In this document: positions 9,069-21,177 of the stretch, in pieces
How positions within the stretch are numbered: position 1 is the stretch's first letter
Layout: the number at the start of each line of letters is the position of its first letter
From: Pogona vitticeps
Lineage: Eukaryota > Chordata > Lepidosauria > Squamata > Agamidae
Assembly (NCBI RefSeq): GCF_051106095.1
Contig: NC_135783.1
Location: forward strand, 313,492,322-313,556,321
Reading direction: 5' to 3'
Length of the DNA stretch: 64,000 nt
The notes under the pieces: generated by a model
Told to the model about the DNA's origin: nothing
Databases searched by the model: none
Seen by the model: only the letters and a program-made list of their open reading frames with translations
Position numbers and translations under genes: made by a program

Positions 9069-11349
9069 CTGAGCTGAACGGTTCTCAGGAAAGATAGAGC
9101 GCTTCGCTATTTGCCTTATGGCTATTTTTCTAGGCTCTTTTGAGCTTTTGTTTGCTTTTCTTTACCTTAAGTACCTACTTAGTGATCCTCCGCGTCTTTT
9201 TGTTTGCCTAATTGACTTCCCAGGGTTCTTATTCCCTTCCCTCTTCCCCTTCCCTTCCCCCCCTCAGTCTTTTGCTTATGGCATCGCCGTCTCCTTTCAA
9301 GCGTTGTGCTACTTGTGTGAATAAAATCACACTTTCTGACGGCCATAGCCAGTGCCTTTTTGGCTTGGGTGAGGAACATCCAACCCATTCTTGCCCTGCT
9401 TGTAAGAGCCTAACCAAGCCGACACTTAAACAGAGGCTCCAATGACTTCGGTCTTACCTTTCGCAAACAGCCATGAACCCTCCTACTACATCTTCAGAGG
9501 CGGCTAGATCTCCTGCCCTCTCAGCCAATAGACTTCCAGCGGGCCAGTCTACTTCTGACTCTACCTCTGTGCTACCAGCTAAGGACACTGAGAAAACAAA
9601 ATCATCTGGTAAGCACAAGTTGCCCTCAAAAGTCTCGAGCGCACGACCCAAGCTGGAAGAAGAAACCCAAACCTGCCCCTAAGAGGCTTAGAAAGGACAG
9701 GCTTCCCCGCGTGGAGTCCCCCCAGCCTTCTCTGCCCTCCCCTATTCTTGAGGAATCATCCAGAGAAGCTCCTGACTTGGCCTTGGATGGAGATGAAGCC
9801 CATGATATTGAGGCCCCCCCCCGCAATGCCGCCCCATAACCCGAGCATTGGCCTCAGCCCATTCAAACCCTGACACAGGGCGGGCAGCGGAAAGCTCGGC
9901 ATCCGATCTAGAGGTTCCCCCTTCTCCTCCACGGTAGAGAACAGAAAAACGAAAGCACCTCTCCTCACCGAGGTCCATGGCATCGCAAGGCGATTTCTGC
10001 CCCTTTCCAATGGTATCATACCATTTTGACCCCTTCATCTGGCAAACCCTATACGAAAGGTACCAGGCTAAACGGCCCCGAACGACGCCGGAACTCACCC
10101 ATGCCGTCCCCTTCATGGACTCGAACCACCTCCGCACGTCCACTTTGGCCCCGGCAGTCGCGGCTCCATCCGTAGGCCCTCCTGCCCCATCTAAGCCAAC
10201 TCTGCTACCTCAAATGCGAGACAAGGCTCACATGGCTTTACCCCTGCGTCCCGCACCCTCAATGCCGGACCCGATGACATCTCAAGATCCTTTTGAGGTC
10301 CCGCTGACCCAACGACACCAAGCTTCCTTGACAGAGGGCTTCAGTCCATTGGACTACCCTTCATCTCCAGGCTCCCCTGCATCTTTGGAGGCACAACAGT
10401 CTGAAGCCTCCCATGATCCCGAGCTTCCCCCTCCAATCCCAGATACGAGGGTCAGCCATGCTTTGTCCTCTTCGGATGACTTCTCTTCATACTCAACTCT
10501 TATTTTCCAAATGGCACAAGCCCTGAATCTTGACACCGAACAACCCTCGTCCGCTGATGCCAACCCAGTGTTCAACGACCATCAACCAGGAGCGTCCCGT
10601 TCCTTTGAGTCTTCCCTTTAACAAGTCTATCCTTCAACTCATTAAGGACACTTGGGAAAAATCTCCTTCCACTATGCAGCTCTCTCGCCGCACCGATGGC
10701 CTCTATAGGACCCATGGTGTCGATGCCGAATTCCTCAATAAGCATCCAGTGCCTAACTCTATTATTGCCGAGTCTAGCCAGGCTCGGACCCAGGCCAGGT
10801 CCAAACCTACCCTTGCCAATAAACATGGCAGGAAAGTTGACACAATGGCGAAACGAGTTTACTCCCTACAAGCCTTTTTGCTCAGAAGCATTAGCCTACC
10901 AGGCAACTATGGGCGCCTTTCAGCGTCATCTTTGGAGCCAAGTGCTTCCTCTGATTGGCTCAGCCCCTGAACCCATGAGATCTGATCTCATCAACATCCA
11001 TTCACAAGCCATTTCTTTGGCCAAATACCAGAGGATTGCAGCTCGACACTCTGCTGAAACTGCTTTTAAAACTCTAGTTACATCTATGTCTATTCGACGC
11101 CATGCCTGGCTCAAATCCTTCACAATCTTTGATGACACCAAGTCAAGAATCGAGGACTTCCCTTTGATGGTGCCGGCCTGTTCAATTCTACAACAGACGA
11201 TACCTTGGAAGACTTCCATAAGAAGTGCAAGACTGCGTGTTCTTATTCTACTCAGCCATCTACCTCCTATCAACGACCCTTCTACCGCTCGGGCCAATTT
11301 CACCCCAAGTAGTATCAAAATCAAATGTTCCAGCCTTACAGGCAGTATC

Positions 11350-14300
11350 TGTGAAGGTTCGGTTGTCAGGGCTGTCGGCACTTCTAATAAAGGACGAGTC
11401 GATGGTGGAAGATCAAATGGTTCAGTATTTATTGCAACATCAACATGAGGGGGAAGGGGATTCAAAAAGGGGTTCAACGTTTCATGCAATTCGGCGCTTG
11501 GCTTCAACGGTGTCCATAAACTGTTTATAAAAGGGTTGGTATTCTCCAAATTCCATGGTCCTGTTAAAGGCTTCACAACACCAGGAATGGGGTTCTCTTC
11601 TTCTTCCAACATAATCAAGGGAATGGTTTCTTCATCCCCGCTCCAGTCCCCCCAAGATGACCCTTCTCCATCGCCGGCCAACCATGGCCCGGGAAACCCC
11701 CCAACCTCTGCAGTTCGGCTATATGCCATGCTTTCTTTCTTTCTAGTTCACGGGCAACCGCCTCCCGTTCCTTCCTTAGCTTACGCCTCCATTCCTTGGT
11801 TTCCGTTTCTCCCCAATAGGAAGGGCGAGGCTTTAGGCCCAATTGCCTTCTCTTCTCAGCCTCTTCGAGTGGGACCCGCACCTATTCCCACTTGTGGGTC
11901 CATGGATCTTCCATCCATATCCACTCCCAGCCGCCCCGGATCTCCTCCCTCTTTTCCCTTATATCTGCAACCGCCGCTTCAATCTCCTCCCTCCTCCTTC
12001 CCGCCAAAGTTCCTCCAGGTCCAGGGTTCAGGTTTAACTCCTTCACGACTGGTACCAGGTCACTGGTATCTACCCCTTTGTTCTTGGTAGGGGGTTCGGA
12101 AAACTCTTTACCCCAGTCAGGGGTCTCCACTCCCTTCTCTTCCTGACGCGGTGGTGTGGGAGGTGGGGATGTTTGTGTGTGTTGGGCCCTCGACGGGAGC
12201 GTCGGCACTCCTACCAAGGCCTCCATCTTGGGGGCCTCACATACCCCCCCATCCAAGAGTGCCGCATGCTCCTCCTTGCTTCGCGCCCATGGACCCTGCC
12301 GAGAAAAATAATCTACATTAGCATGTTCTAAACCCTTACGATATTTGACCTGGAAAGAAAAGGGTTGCAAGGCCAGATACCACCTGGTCAGCCTGGGGTT
12401 AGTCTCCTTCATGTGATTGAGCCATTTCAAGGGGGCATGATCAGTCACTAAAGTAAAAGGGGCTCCCGGCAAATAATATTTCAGGGCATGTGTGGCCCAC
12501 CTGATGGCTAAGGCCTCTTTTTCTATTACCGCATACTTTTCTTCTCGGGGTTTAAGTTTCCTACTAAGGTAAAGTATCTGATATTCTACCCCTTGTCTCT
12601 CTTGGGATAGTACTGCCCCCAAACCCCTATCGGAGGCATCCGTGAACAAAATAAATGGTGAATTAAAATCAGGTGAAAATCTGAAAGGTAACTCACAAAT
12701 TATTCCCTTGAGTGTCTCAAAAGCCTTCTCCTGTTCTTGCCCCCATTTAACCTTTACTGGGGCTCTCTTCCGCGTAACATCCGCTAATGGAGCAGCAATC
12801 GAGGCAAACTGCGGGATAAACTGTCGATAATAACCAATCAGTCCCAGGAATTGTTACACTTCCCTTTTAGTCCGGGGCCTATACCAATTTGATATTTTAG
12901 TCACCTTCTCCTCTTGGAGTTGTATCTCCCCTTGTCCTACTCTAAAACCCAAATACTCTACTTTATCCAAGCCAATCCGACACTTCTTGGGATTCACTGT
13001 GAGCCCAGCCTTCCTCAGTTCACCCAATACCCGCCTTAGATGGAGGAGGTGCTCTTCCCAAGTGGAACTGAAGAGTATGATATCATCAATATAAGCAGCA
13101 GCCCAACCTTCTTGTGACTCCAATAATTTATCCATGAGTCTTTGGAAGGTGGCAGCGGCACCATGGAGCCCAAATGTCATTTTAACAAATTGGAAGAGTC
13201 CCTTCGTGGTGCAAAAAGTGGTCTTTTCCCTATCTTGGGGTCGCACCGGTATCTGCCAATATCCTTTAGTCAAATCGATTGAACTCAGGTAACGTACGTT
13301 CCCCAACTTATCTAACAAGTCCCCTATGCGGGGCATGGGGTAAGCATCGAACTTGGAAACTGAATTTACTTTTCTAAAGTCTACACAAAACCTTAGAGAC
13401 CCATCAGGTTTGGGCACTATGACGGGAAGACTCCTCCAAGGCCCCTTAGCTGGTTCTATAACCCCTATTTGTAACATTTCTTCCACTTCCTTGTCCATAA
13501 TCTTGGTCACATGGTGAGGCCATGTCCTTCCGTTTTCCTGTACCACCACCCCTGGGTTTGTCTCAATCGCGTGTTCCACTAAGGTGGTTTGCCCGGGGAT
13601 TTTTGAGAATACTTGGGGAAATTCTCTTTTCAAGGCCATTGCTTGTTTCTTTTGCACTGCCGACAAAACGTCTCTCACCGTTATGTCCTCATCCCTTTTC
13701 AGCTCTTCCACTTCAGGCCCCAAATCATCGTCAGCCTCCCCATCAAAGAAGCATTCACGGTCCACCCAAGCCTTTAGTAGATTGACATGAAAGATTTGCG
13801 ACTTCTTTTTGCGATCGGGGGTTTCTACTTCATAATCTACGTTATTGATCCGCCTCAGAACCGAATATGGTCCGTGCCACTTAGACAGAAATTTGGAAGT
13901 GTCAGTGGGCAGCAGCACCAGCACTTTCTGCCCTGTCTCAAACTCCCTAGGCTTGACTTTCTTGTCATACCAACCCTTCTGTCTGATTTGTGCCCTTGCT
14001 AAATTGTCATGGGCTACCTCCCAGGCCACCTTTAATTTGCTACACATTTCTACTATTTGCTGTAGGGCGTTTCATGAAGCATCTTCTCCTTCCTCCCACC
14101 TTTCCCTTACCAGATCCAGAATTCCCCTGGGTTGACGCCCATATAACAACTCAAATGGTGAGAAGCCCGTCAACGCTTGGGGGGCTTCTCGTACCGCAAA
14201 CATTAAGGGGTTTACAAACATATGCCATTTTTGGGGGTGCTCCAGCGCAACCTTTCTCAACATCCCTTTTAGGGTACAATTGAACCGTTCCACCAAGCCA

Positions 14301-16416
14301 TTTGCTTGGGGATGATAGATGGAGGTTCGTAAGGGCTTAACCCCCAACATTTCCCACATTTGTCTGAAGGTCAAACTCATAAAGTTGGATCCCTGGTCTG
14401 TCAGCACCTCCCGTGGGAACCCCACCCTTGAAAACACTCCCAATAGTTCTTTCGCCAGGATTTTCGCCGTCATCGATCTCAGAGGGATGGCTTCCGGGTA
14501 GCGGGTGGCGTAGTCGATAATTAGCAAAATATACTGGTGTCTTCAGACTTGGTCAGGGGGCCTACAATGTCCATAGCTATTCGGTCGAAGGGTCTGTCCA
14601 CCGGGGCATTGGAATCAGTTCTGCCCCTGGCCCTACTTTCGGTTGGGTAAGTTGGCATACTGGGCATGACCTAAAATATTCTTCTATTTGATTCGTCATA
14701 TTCAGCCAAAAGAACCTCTGACGCACCCTAGCCAGAGTCTTTTGGGCCGCCAGATGTCCTGCCACCGGGAGGTCGTGCGCCCAGTGCATAACCCAACCTC
14801 CGAGGTGCTCGGGGACCACCAACAAGGCTTCTTCCTCTTGTTCCTTCTTACGTACATAGTACAATAACCCTTTCCTGAGTTCGAACCCCTCACCATTCAC
14901 CAGGGTATCGCCCTCAGATATAGCCGTCTGTAATGCTTGTTCCAGCGTGGGATCATCCTGTTGCAGACCCCACAGCTGGTCTTGGGATAGCTGCATTACT
15001 TCAGCTTCCCCAATCCCCTCCTCCTTGTCGCTTAGGTATCCGTCCTCTACCCTGCGAGCAAGGTCCTCTAGGCCCGGCCAGTCTCTGCCCAGCAACATTT
15101 CTCTGGATAAGCCCGGGACCACTCCCACTTCTAATACTGCCCTTTGAGTTCCGATGGTTACATCTGCTTTGGCGGTTTCGTATTCCTTAGCATCACCATG
15201 AATACACTTTACGGTTACAGTCTCTCCTAGCTGAGGTCCCTCTAACTCACGCACCAGGGACCGTGTACACCCCGTGTCTGTGAGGGCCCTTTTGCTTTGC
15301 CCATTAACCTCAGCCACAATAACCCACCCTGGGTGGTTCTTGTCACCCACCTGGGCCATGTTGGCATAAATGTTCGTCCATGCACACTCCTCTGCTGGGC
15401 AGAATTTCTTAATGTGGCCGAATTGGCCGCAGCCGAAGCAAGCGGTCATTTTATCTTTACCCGGGTTCCAGGTTGGGGCTAGCTTACTCTTCACCGGGTC
15501 GGAGGTGATAGTTGGCCTCGGAATCCGGGATCCGGTCGGGTTAACATACTCGATGCAGTCAGGTCCTTGTTTCTTGGGTAGTGGAGTTGGGCCGCCACGT
15601 GGAGCTCCTACGTTCGCCATCTCCGCCATTTTCTCTTTGCTCTGGGGTCTCTCACCCCCTATAGCAGGGCGGTTTAACCATGGATCCTCTGCTCCTAGAA
15701 AGGCTTCGAGTAGGGACACAGCACCCTCTACCGACGTAGGTTTGTGTTTCATGACCCAGTTCCTGGGTCCTGGGTTTAGTGTGGATACCAGCTGCTCTAA
15801 TATCATTAACTCCAATACTTGTTCCGCCGTTTTTCCCTTCGGTTGAATCCATCTAGTAGCATTTACCCGCATCTTTTGGGCTAGCGTACGTGGGTGAATG
15901 CCCGGTTTCAGGCGTAGCTCTCTAAACTTTTTCCGGTATGCTTCTTCATTCAGATTCAATGTGTTCAGGATCGCTGTTTTCACTTTGGTATAATCCCCTG
16001 CATCTTCTGGGTCCAGTGTGTCCACTATCTCTTGGGGTAACCCAGTTAAGTACGGGGTTAGAATCAGCGCCCACTGATCTTTGGGCCACTGCGCTGATAT
16101 AGCTACTCTCTCAAACGTGTTCAAAAAAGCTGCTGGGTCATCTTGGGGTCCCATTTTCTGTAATTTGATTGGGGGGGGCGTGTTGCAGTCAGGTTTCTCG
16201 TTTCTGGTTTCGCCACTTGTGAAGGCACTCCCACCTGTGTTCTGTTTAACTGTTCTATTAGCAGTTTTTGCTGCTCGGCTAGTTGTTTCATAAGTTCCTC
16301 CTGCCCCTCCGTTATTTGTCGAATCCATCCATTCTGACCATCCTGGGGTAGTGACAGCCCCACGTTGGGCGCCAATATGTGAAGGTTCAGTTGTCGGGGC
16401 TGTCGGCACTTCTAAT
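11350..16416 (-). mobile_element. Gypsy (Gmr1-like) LTR element inside the DIRS, fossil
   Basis: A Ty3/Gypsy-group element inserted antisense in the DIRS. Parts, right to left: a remnant of the 5' LTR at about 16378-16419; a primer-binding site (tggcgcccaacgtgg complement, about 16358-16374); gag near 15.3-16.4 kb with a SCAN-like capsid part and a CCHC knuckle (CFGCGQFGHIKKFC); protease (DTGCTRS) near 15.3 kb; integrase HHCC and core (IIDYATRYPEAIPL) near 14.1-14.8 kb; reverse transcriptase (YIDDIILFS) near 13 kb; RNase H (MFTDASDRGLGAVLS) near 12.5 kb; a charged tail; and the 3' LTR end at 11350. Integrase before reverse transcriptase is the Gmr1 pol order. The LTR-end text tgtgaaggttc occurs at both ends. 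It is broken, with several breaks, and is older than the copy at 48 kb. Confidence 0.88.
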
Positions 16417-16476
16417 AAATACCAGAGGATTGCAGCGCGACACTCCGCTGAAACTGCTTCTAAAACTCTAGTTACA
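16417..16476 (+). repeat. 60-bp DIRS segment repeated at the Gypsy right edge
   Basis: This 60-bp stretch (from aaataccagaggattgcag to ctctagttaca) matches DIRS sequence at 11023-11082 with only a few differences. The DIRS text lost at the Gypsy left edge (cagtatc, 11343-11349) resumes right after it (16477-16483). The right edge is therefore not a simple insertion junction. One LTR end is also shortened here. Confidence 0.8.
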
Positions 16477-19225
16477 CAGTATCGCCCCCGTCAGACTGAC
16501 AGTTCTGTACCTGCCCCTCAAACTCTGATGGCGTTGTACCAGCCTCAAAGCCTACCTCGTCAACGTCAATCCTTTCGTAAAGGACAGCGAAAGGGTAAGC
16601 AATATTGACAACTACCTCTGCCTCTTTTTTCTGACATTTCTCTTTGCCCACTGAACTCTACCAGACTGGCCCCATTTTTCCATCGTTGGCAAGCCATTAC
16701 ATCAGATAAATGGGTTCTATCCATCATAGCGTCTGGCTACCTCATAGAATTTTCCAATCTACCTCCCTTGGGGTTTATTCGGTACACCCCCTATTCTTCT
16801 GCTCTTCAGGATGTTACCAAACTTCTCCAAAAGCACGCCATTCTTCCGGTACCTATCTTGGACTCCCTCAACGGTTTTTACTCAAAATACTTTACTGTTC
16901 CTAAAAAAGATGGAGGCCTCCACCCCATCCTTGATCTTACTCACCTCAACCGTTTCATATCTCCCCGTAAGTTCCACATGCTTAGACTGGACTCTATTAT
17001 CCCTTTGCTTTTGCAGGGGGACTGGTTCATAATTATCGACCTGCAGGACACTTATTTTCACATCTCCATTCATCTGGTCCATCAGAAATTCCTCCCGTTC
17101 GGGCTCTCTACGGCCCCCCGGACTTTCACCAAGTACATGGCACCGGTAGCTGCCTTCGTCCGGCTGCAGGGAATAAACATTTATCCCTACATCGACAAGT
17201 GGTTGATAGTGGCGACATCGTACCTCAATGCCATAAAAGCACGAGAAACAACCCTCCATACGCTTCAAAGCCTCGGTCTCAAGATCAACCTCGAAAAGTC
17301 TCACTTGATCCCAAAACAGACGGCAAAGTTCATAGGTATGGAGGTAGACTCCATCCGTGCAAGAGCTTTCCTGCCTCCAGACAGAATCAGGAAAATTCAG
17401 AAGGCTGTCCGCCTTTTCCAAACACATCACTCTGTTTCGGCGCATCACGCCCAAAGCCTCCTAGGTCTCATGGCATCGACGACGGCCATTGTCCAACACG
17501 CCAGGCTCAAAATGAGGTCCCTGCAGGCATGGTTCCTTTCTCTATTCAGTCCAATCACAGATCCTCCATCTGCTCTACTGCCGGTGACACAGGAGCTAGC
17601 CTCCCAGCTCAATTGGTGGACTTGCCCAGACAACCTCCTCATCGGCAGACCCTTCTCCCCCCCGAGACCTTCCATACAGGTCACAACCGACGCCAGCCCC
17701 CACGGGATGGGGCACCCATTGCCTTCAACACACAGTCCACAGACACTGGTCAAAACAAGAACTGCCACTTCACATAAACCATCTAGAACTGCTGGCAATC
17801 ATCAAAGCATTTCACACCTTCCTTCTCCTTATTCAAGGACAAGTAGTGCAGTTGGCAACAGACAACACCACTTCTCTCTTCTATGTCAACAAGGAAGGGG
17901 GCACCCACTCCCCTTCCTTGCTCTACCTAGCTGTCGACCTTTGGGAGTGGTGCTATTCCCATCATGTTTTCCCTATCGCCGTCCACATTTCCACTGATGA
18001 CAACACCTTGGCAGACCACCTCAGCCGACTACCAACGAGAACGCACGAATGGACTCTGAACGATGTAATGTTTCAGTGGCTGTGCCGACGATGGGGCACA
18101 CCTTCAATAGACCTTTTTGCATCCGATGCCAACAAGAAATGTCCCCGATTCTGCTCCAGAGCTCCTCTCTGGGAGACACATTCCTGATGGACTGGTCCCA
18201 AGATCTCCTGTACGTATTTCCCCCTCTGCCTCTCATCCAGATGGTAATTATCCGTCTCTGACAGGACGGGGCCAGTGCGACCCTGATAGCCCCGTACTGG
18301 CCCCGCCAGCCATGGTTCACTCACCTGGTCTCGATGTCGTCGGACATGCTCCGCCTTCCTCTCTGCCCAGATCTCCTCGACCACGGCCTCGTTCTTCACC
18401 CATACGTCGCCTCTCTCAGTCTTGCAGCTTGGAGGATACTCCCGACATCATGAATGTTCTCCTTCGAGACCAAAAACCTTCCACTACCCTCCTATTTGAG
18501 AATAAATGGAAGTCCTTTCTAAAATATACTCATGACAATGAATTACCAGCTATACCTGTCTCTTTAAAGACCCTACTAGCTTACCTCCTGCACCTCTTTA
18601 GTTTCGGCCTTTCCCAGTCCACACTAAAGGTCTACCTTTCGGCCATTATGGCTCATCAACCGGACGAATCTCCCTCCTCAAAGTTGTTTTCTCACCCAAC
18701 TGTCAAAAAGTTACTCAAAGGGCTCAACAACATTCGCCCTCCCCAACAGCATATCACCCCTCAGTGGTCACTGCAATGTGATCAAGGTTCTTAATGCCTT
18801 GATGCGGCCTCCATTCGAGCCCATGGCATCCATTGACCTCAAATTCTTAACCCTTAAATCGGCCTTCCTTGTTGCGATCACATCAGCCAAACGAGCTTGT
18901 GAACTTGCCGCTCTTCGAGCTGATCCTCTCTTTATCCAGTTTCATCCCGATAAAGTGACTCTTTACTTTGATGTTTCCTTCCTCCCGAAGGTGGTCTCCG
19001 ACTTCCACCTCAACCAACCCATCATTCTACCATGCTTCTTCAAATCTCCTTCCTCGTCCCTCGAACATATGCTCCATAACCTCGATGTCAGGCATGCCCT
19101 GGCCTTCTACGTCGAACAGACAAAAACTTTCAGAAAGTCCAATAAACTTTTTCTTTGCTTTCATGGCCCACACAAAGGGGCCCCAGCCTCCTCTCAATCC
19201 ATAGCACGTTGGATTGTACAGACTA

Positions 19226-19762
19226 CAGTGGGGTCTCTACTTAAGAACGTCCCTACTTAAGAACAATCCAACTTAAGAACAGCTCCATTTGCTAAATTTT
19301 GCTTCTACTTGAGAACAGAAATCCAAGATAAGAACAGGAAAAAAAAACTTTCCTGCTCTTTTTTTAACCTTAGGTCATCTTAGGTTAAAAAAAATTCTCC
19401 CCCTAGTGGTAGAGTACGTATTAACCAGCTTTGCATTAGTTCCTATGGGAACTAATGCTTCAATGTACAAACACACCTCTACATAACAAAAAAACAGCCA
19501 GAACGGATTAATTGGTTTTCAGTCCATTCCTATGGGAAATTTTGCTTCAACTTAAGAACGTTTCAACTTAAGAACACCATTCCAAGATGGATTAAGTTCT
19601 TAAGTAGAGGTTCCACTGTAGTTTCTATGGACGGAAAAGAGCAGATACGGATTAAATGGTTTTCAATGCATTCCTATGGGAAATGCAGATTCAACATAAG
19701 AACTTTTCAACTTGAGAACCACCTTCCAATACGGATTAAGTTCTTAAGTAGAGACCTCACTG
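19226..19762. mobile_element. Composite TA-inserted MITE (family 4) inside the DIRS
   Basis: It begins cagtggggtctctacttaag after a TA at 19224-19225 and ends taagtagagacctcactg before a TA at 19763-19764. An additional right-type end (taagtagaggttccactg) with a TA lies at about 19592-19619. The block therefore looks like two related copies: a complete one (19226-19617) and the right part of another (19620-19762). The second part matches the complement of the family member at 43196-43700. Confidence 0.75.
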
Positions 19763-19893
19763 TATCTCCCTTGCTTATAGCTTGTCGGGGAAAACACCTC
19801 CAGAACATTTGACAGCTCACTCCATCAGGGCGCTGTCCACCTCTACTGCCTTTCAGGTTCCTGACATCTGTCGTGCCGCTACGTGGTCTACAC

Positions 19894-20029
19894 CAGTGGT
19901 TCTTAACCTTTGTTACTCAGATGCTTTTGAACTGCAACTCCCAGAAACCCCAGTCAGCACAGTTGGTGGTGAAGGCTTCTGGGAGTTGCAGTCCAAAACT
20001 CCTGAGTAACCCAAGGTTAAGAACCAGTG
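19894..20029. mobile_element. hAT foldback element inside the DIRS
   Basis: 136 bp, mostly a single inverted repeat. A perfect 8-bp target duplication gtctacac lies at 19886-19893 and 20030-20037. The ends read cagtggttcttaacc and ggttaagaaccagtg. It is the same family type as 6624-6759 and 32874-33009. It postdates the DIRS. Confidence 0.88.
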
Positions 20030-20164
20030 GTCTACACCATCCACATTTGTCAAACACTACCGGCTGGACGTCAGAGCACGCCATGATGCTGCATTTGGCA
20101 GAGCTGTCCTGTCATCCTTCTTACCATGACTACCCACCAACCGGTAAGTGCAGCTTGCTAGTCA

Positions 20165-20260
20165 TCCATATGTGTGCATTCACAGAGGACACGAAAAAGA
20201 AAAAGAAGTTACTTACCTGTAACCATAGTTCTTTGAGTGGTCCTCTGTGAATTCACACAA
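20165..20260 (+). repeat. DIRS internal complementary region
   Basis: The first half (tgtgcattcacagaggacac to agaagtt) is complementary to the outer edge of the left terminal repeat at about 8907-8942. The second half (accatagttctttgagtgg to gaattcacac) is complementary to the outer edge of the right terminal repeat at about 20475-20512. This is the arrangement that DIRS elements use to rebuild their ends through a circular intermediate. Confidence 0.85.
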
Positions 20261-20336
20261 CCCGCCCATCCTTCCCCTCTATCCGTCACGGGTTAATTAT
20301 GTAATTAATTAATTCTTTCCTTCATACCTGGCGGAT

Positions 20337-20505
20337 AAAATTTAGGAACTGGGGAAGATAGTGGGTGGGAGAAGCATATACCTTGTGGAGGATCACACCA
20401 TAAAATTGTTACTTTTAGTTCTAGAAACTTCCGAGAGAGTCAGCACAGGCGCAGACAATACCCATATGTGTGAATTCACAGAGGACCACTCAAAGAACTA
20501 TGGTT
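20337..20505 (-). repeat. DIRS right inverted terminal repeat
   Basis: The inverted counterpart of 8907-9068. Pairing blocks are gatcacaccataaaattgtt, cttccgagagagtcagc and agacaatacccatatgtg. It ends near ctatggttacatg. Confidence 0.85.
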
Positions 20506-20517
20506 ACATGTAAATAA

Positions 20518-21177
20518 CCTCTTTTTATATAAAAGTTTTTTGTGACTTAGTGTCACCTGCACTTAGTCATTTTAAAATAGATGTGTGTTGATGGCATTGG
20601 TTTGTAAATAACGTTGTCTCTTGTACTCATTGAACAGTTATATATGAACTGTTGCTCTCAACTGATAATGGTTTTCTCTTAAATGTGAAGGAAAATACAG
20701 CAATAAATAAATAACAGATCGTTCTTTTTCTCTAAAGCATGCTTTTCTTCTCAACTAGTAGTCTATAGTTTGAATGTATTCATCACATTAGAAATAGCTT
20801 AGTCTATAGAATTCCTTGTTTATTGTTTTTAAAAGTTATAACTTGCTTATTGTACAAAATGTCCCCCTCTCAGGTAGACTATGAATTTCATAAAAGAAGA
20901 ACAGACAATTAGAGTCCAGTTGTTTATAATAATAAATTGATTGTGATTTTACAATAAGTATGTTTGAGCTTAAACCAATGAGTTTAAAAAAAATAGTCAC
21001 TGTCATAACATGTATGTTTGTTGGTATTCAATTAGTGATTATAGTGGGCACCTTTCATAGTACATTACTTAAGAGTATTTTAAGCAAAATGTTGGATATC
21101 ATGTTGTTCATAGGCAAAGAAATACAATTGTAGCTCTCAAATTACCAATTAAAGTGTTCATTTATTTTTTCTTACAG
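20518..21177 (+). other. Intron tail before exon, nothing recognised
   Basis: AT-rich original intron sequence ending in a pyrimidine-rich acceptor (atttattttttcttacag). Confidence 0.6.

Larger units (their letters stand above)
8907..20505 (+). mobile_element. DIRS-type tyrosine-recombinase retrotransposon, fossil
   Basis: A DIRS-order element in the plus orientation, filling most of the intron. Parts in order: left inverted terminal repeat; a gag-like first gene with a cysteine-rich start near 9.28 kb (blocks CATCVNKITLSDGHSQCLFG) running to about 11.3 kb; a reverse transcriptase and RNase H region at about 16.7-18.2 kb (blocks PVPILDSLNGFYSKYF, YPYIDKWLIV, LATDNTTSLFYVN); a tyrosine recombinase at about 18.4-20.1 kb (blocks KRACELAALR, AHSIRALSTS and HYRLD, matching the R, HxxR and Y signature); an internal complementary region; and a right inverted terminal repeat. 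DIRS elements integrate by recombinase and make no target duplication, in line with its absence here. It is broken: besides three nested insertions there are several further breaks. Confidence 0.9.
6326..21177 (+). other. ARHGAP5: ARHGAP5 intron, about 14.9 kb
   Basis: The donor is gtaatg at 6326; the acceptor is tttttcttacag ending at 21177. Most of its length is transposable elements: a small MITE with a nested hAT, a 530-bp hAT, and a roughly 11.6 kb DIRS element that contains a Gypsy element. Without these the intron would be about 2.5 kb. The DIRS lies in the same orientation as the host gene; the Gypsy lies antisense. Confidence 0.85.

Noticed and set aside
10696-11729. Open frames of 250 (plus) and 267 (minus) residues across the DIRS-Gypsy junction
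   Set aside because: They run across an element junction or against the DIRS coding strand; they are shadows with no family resemblance of their own.
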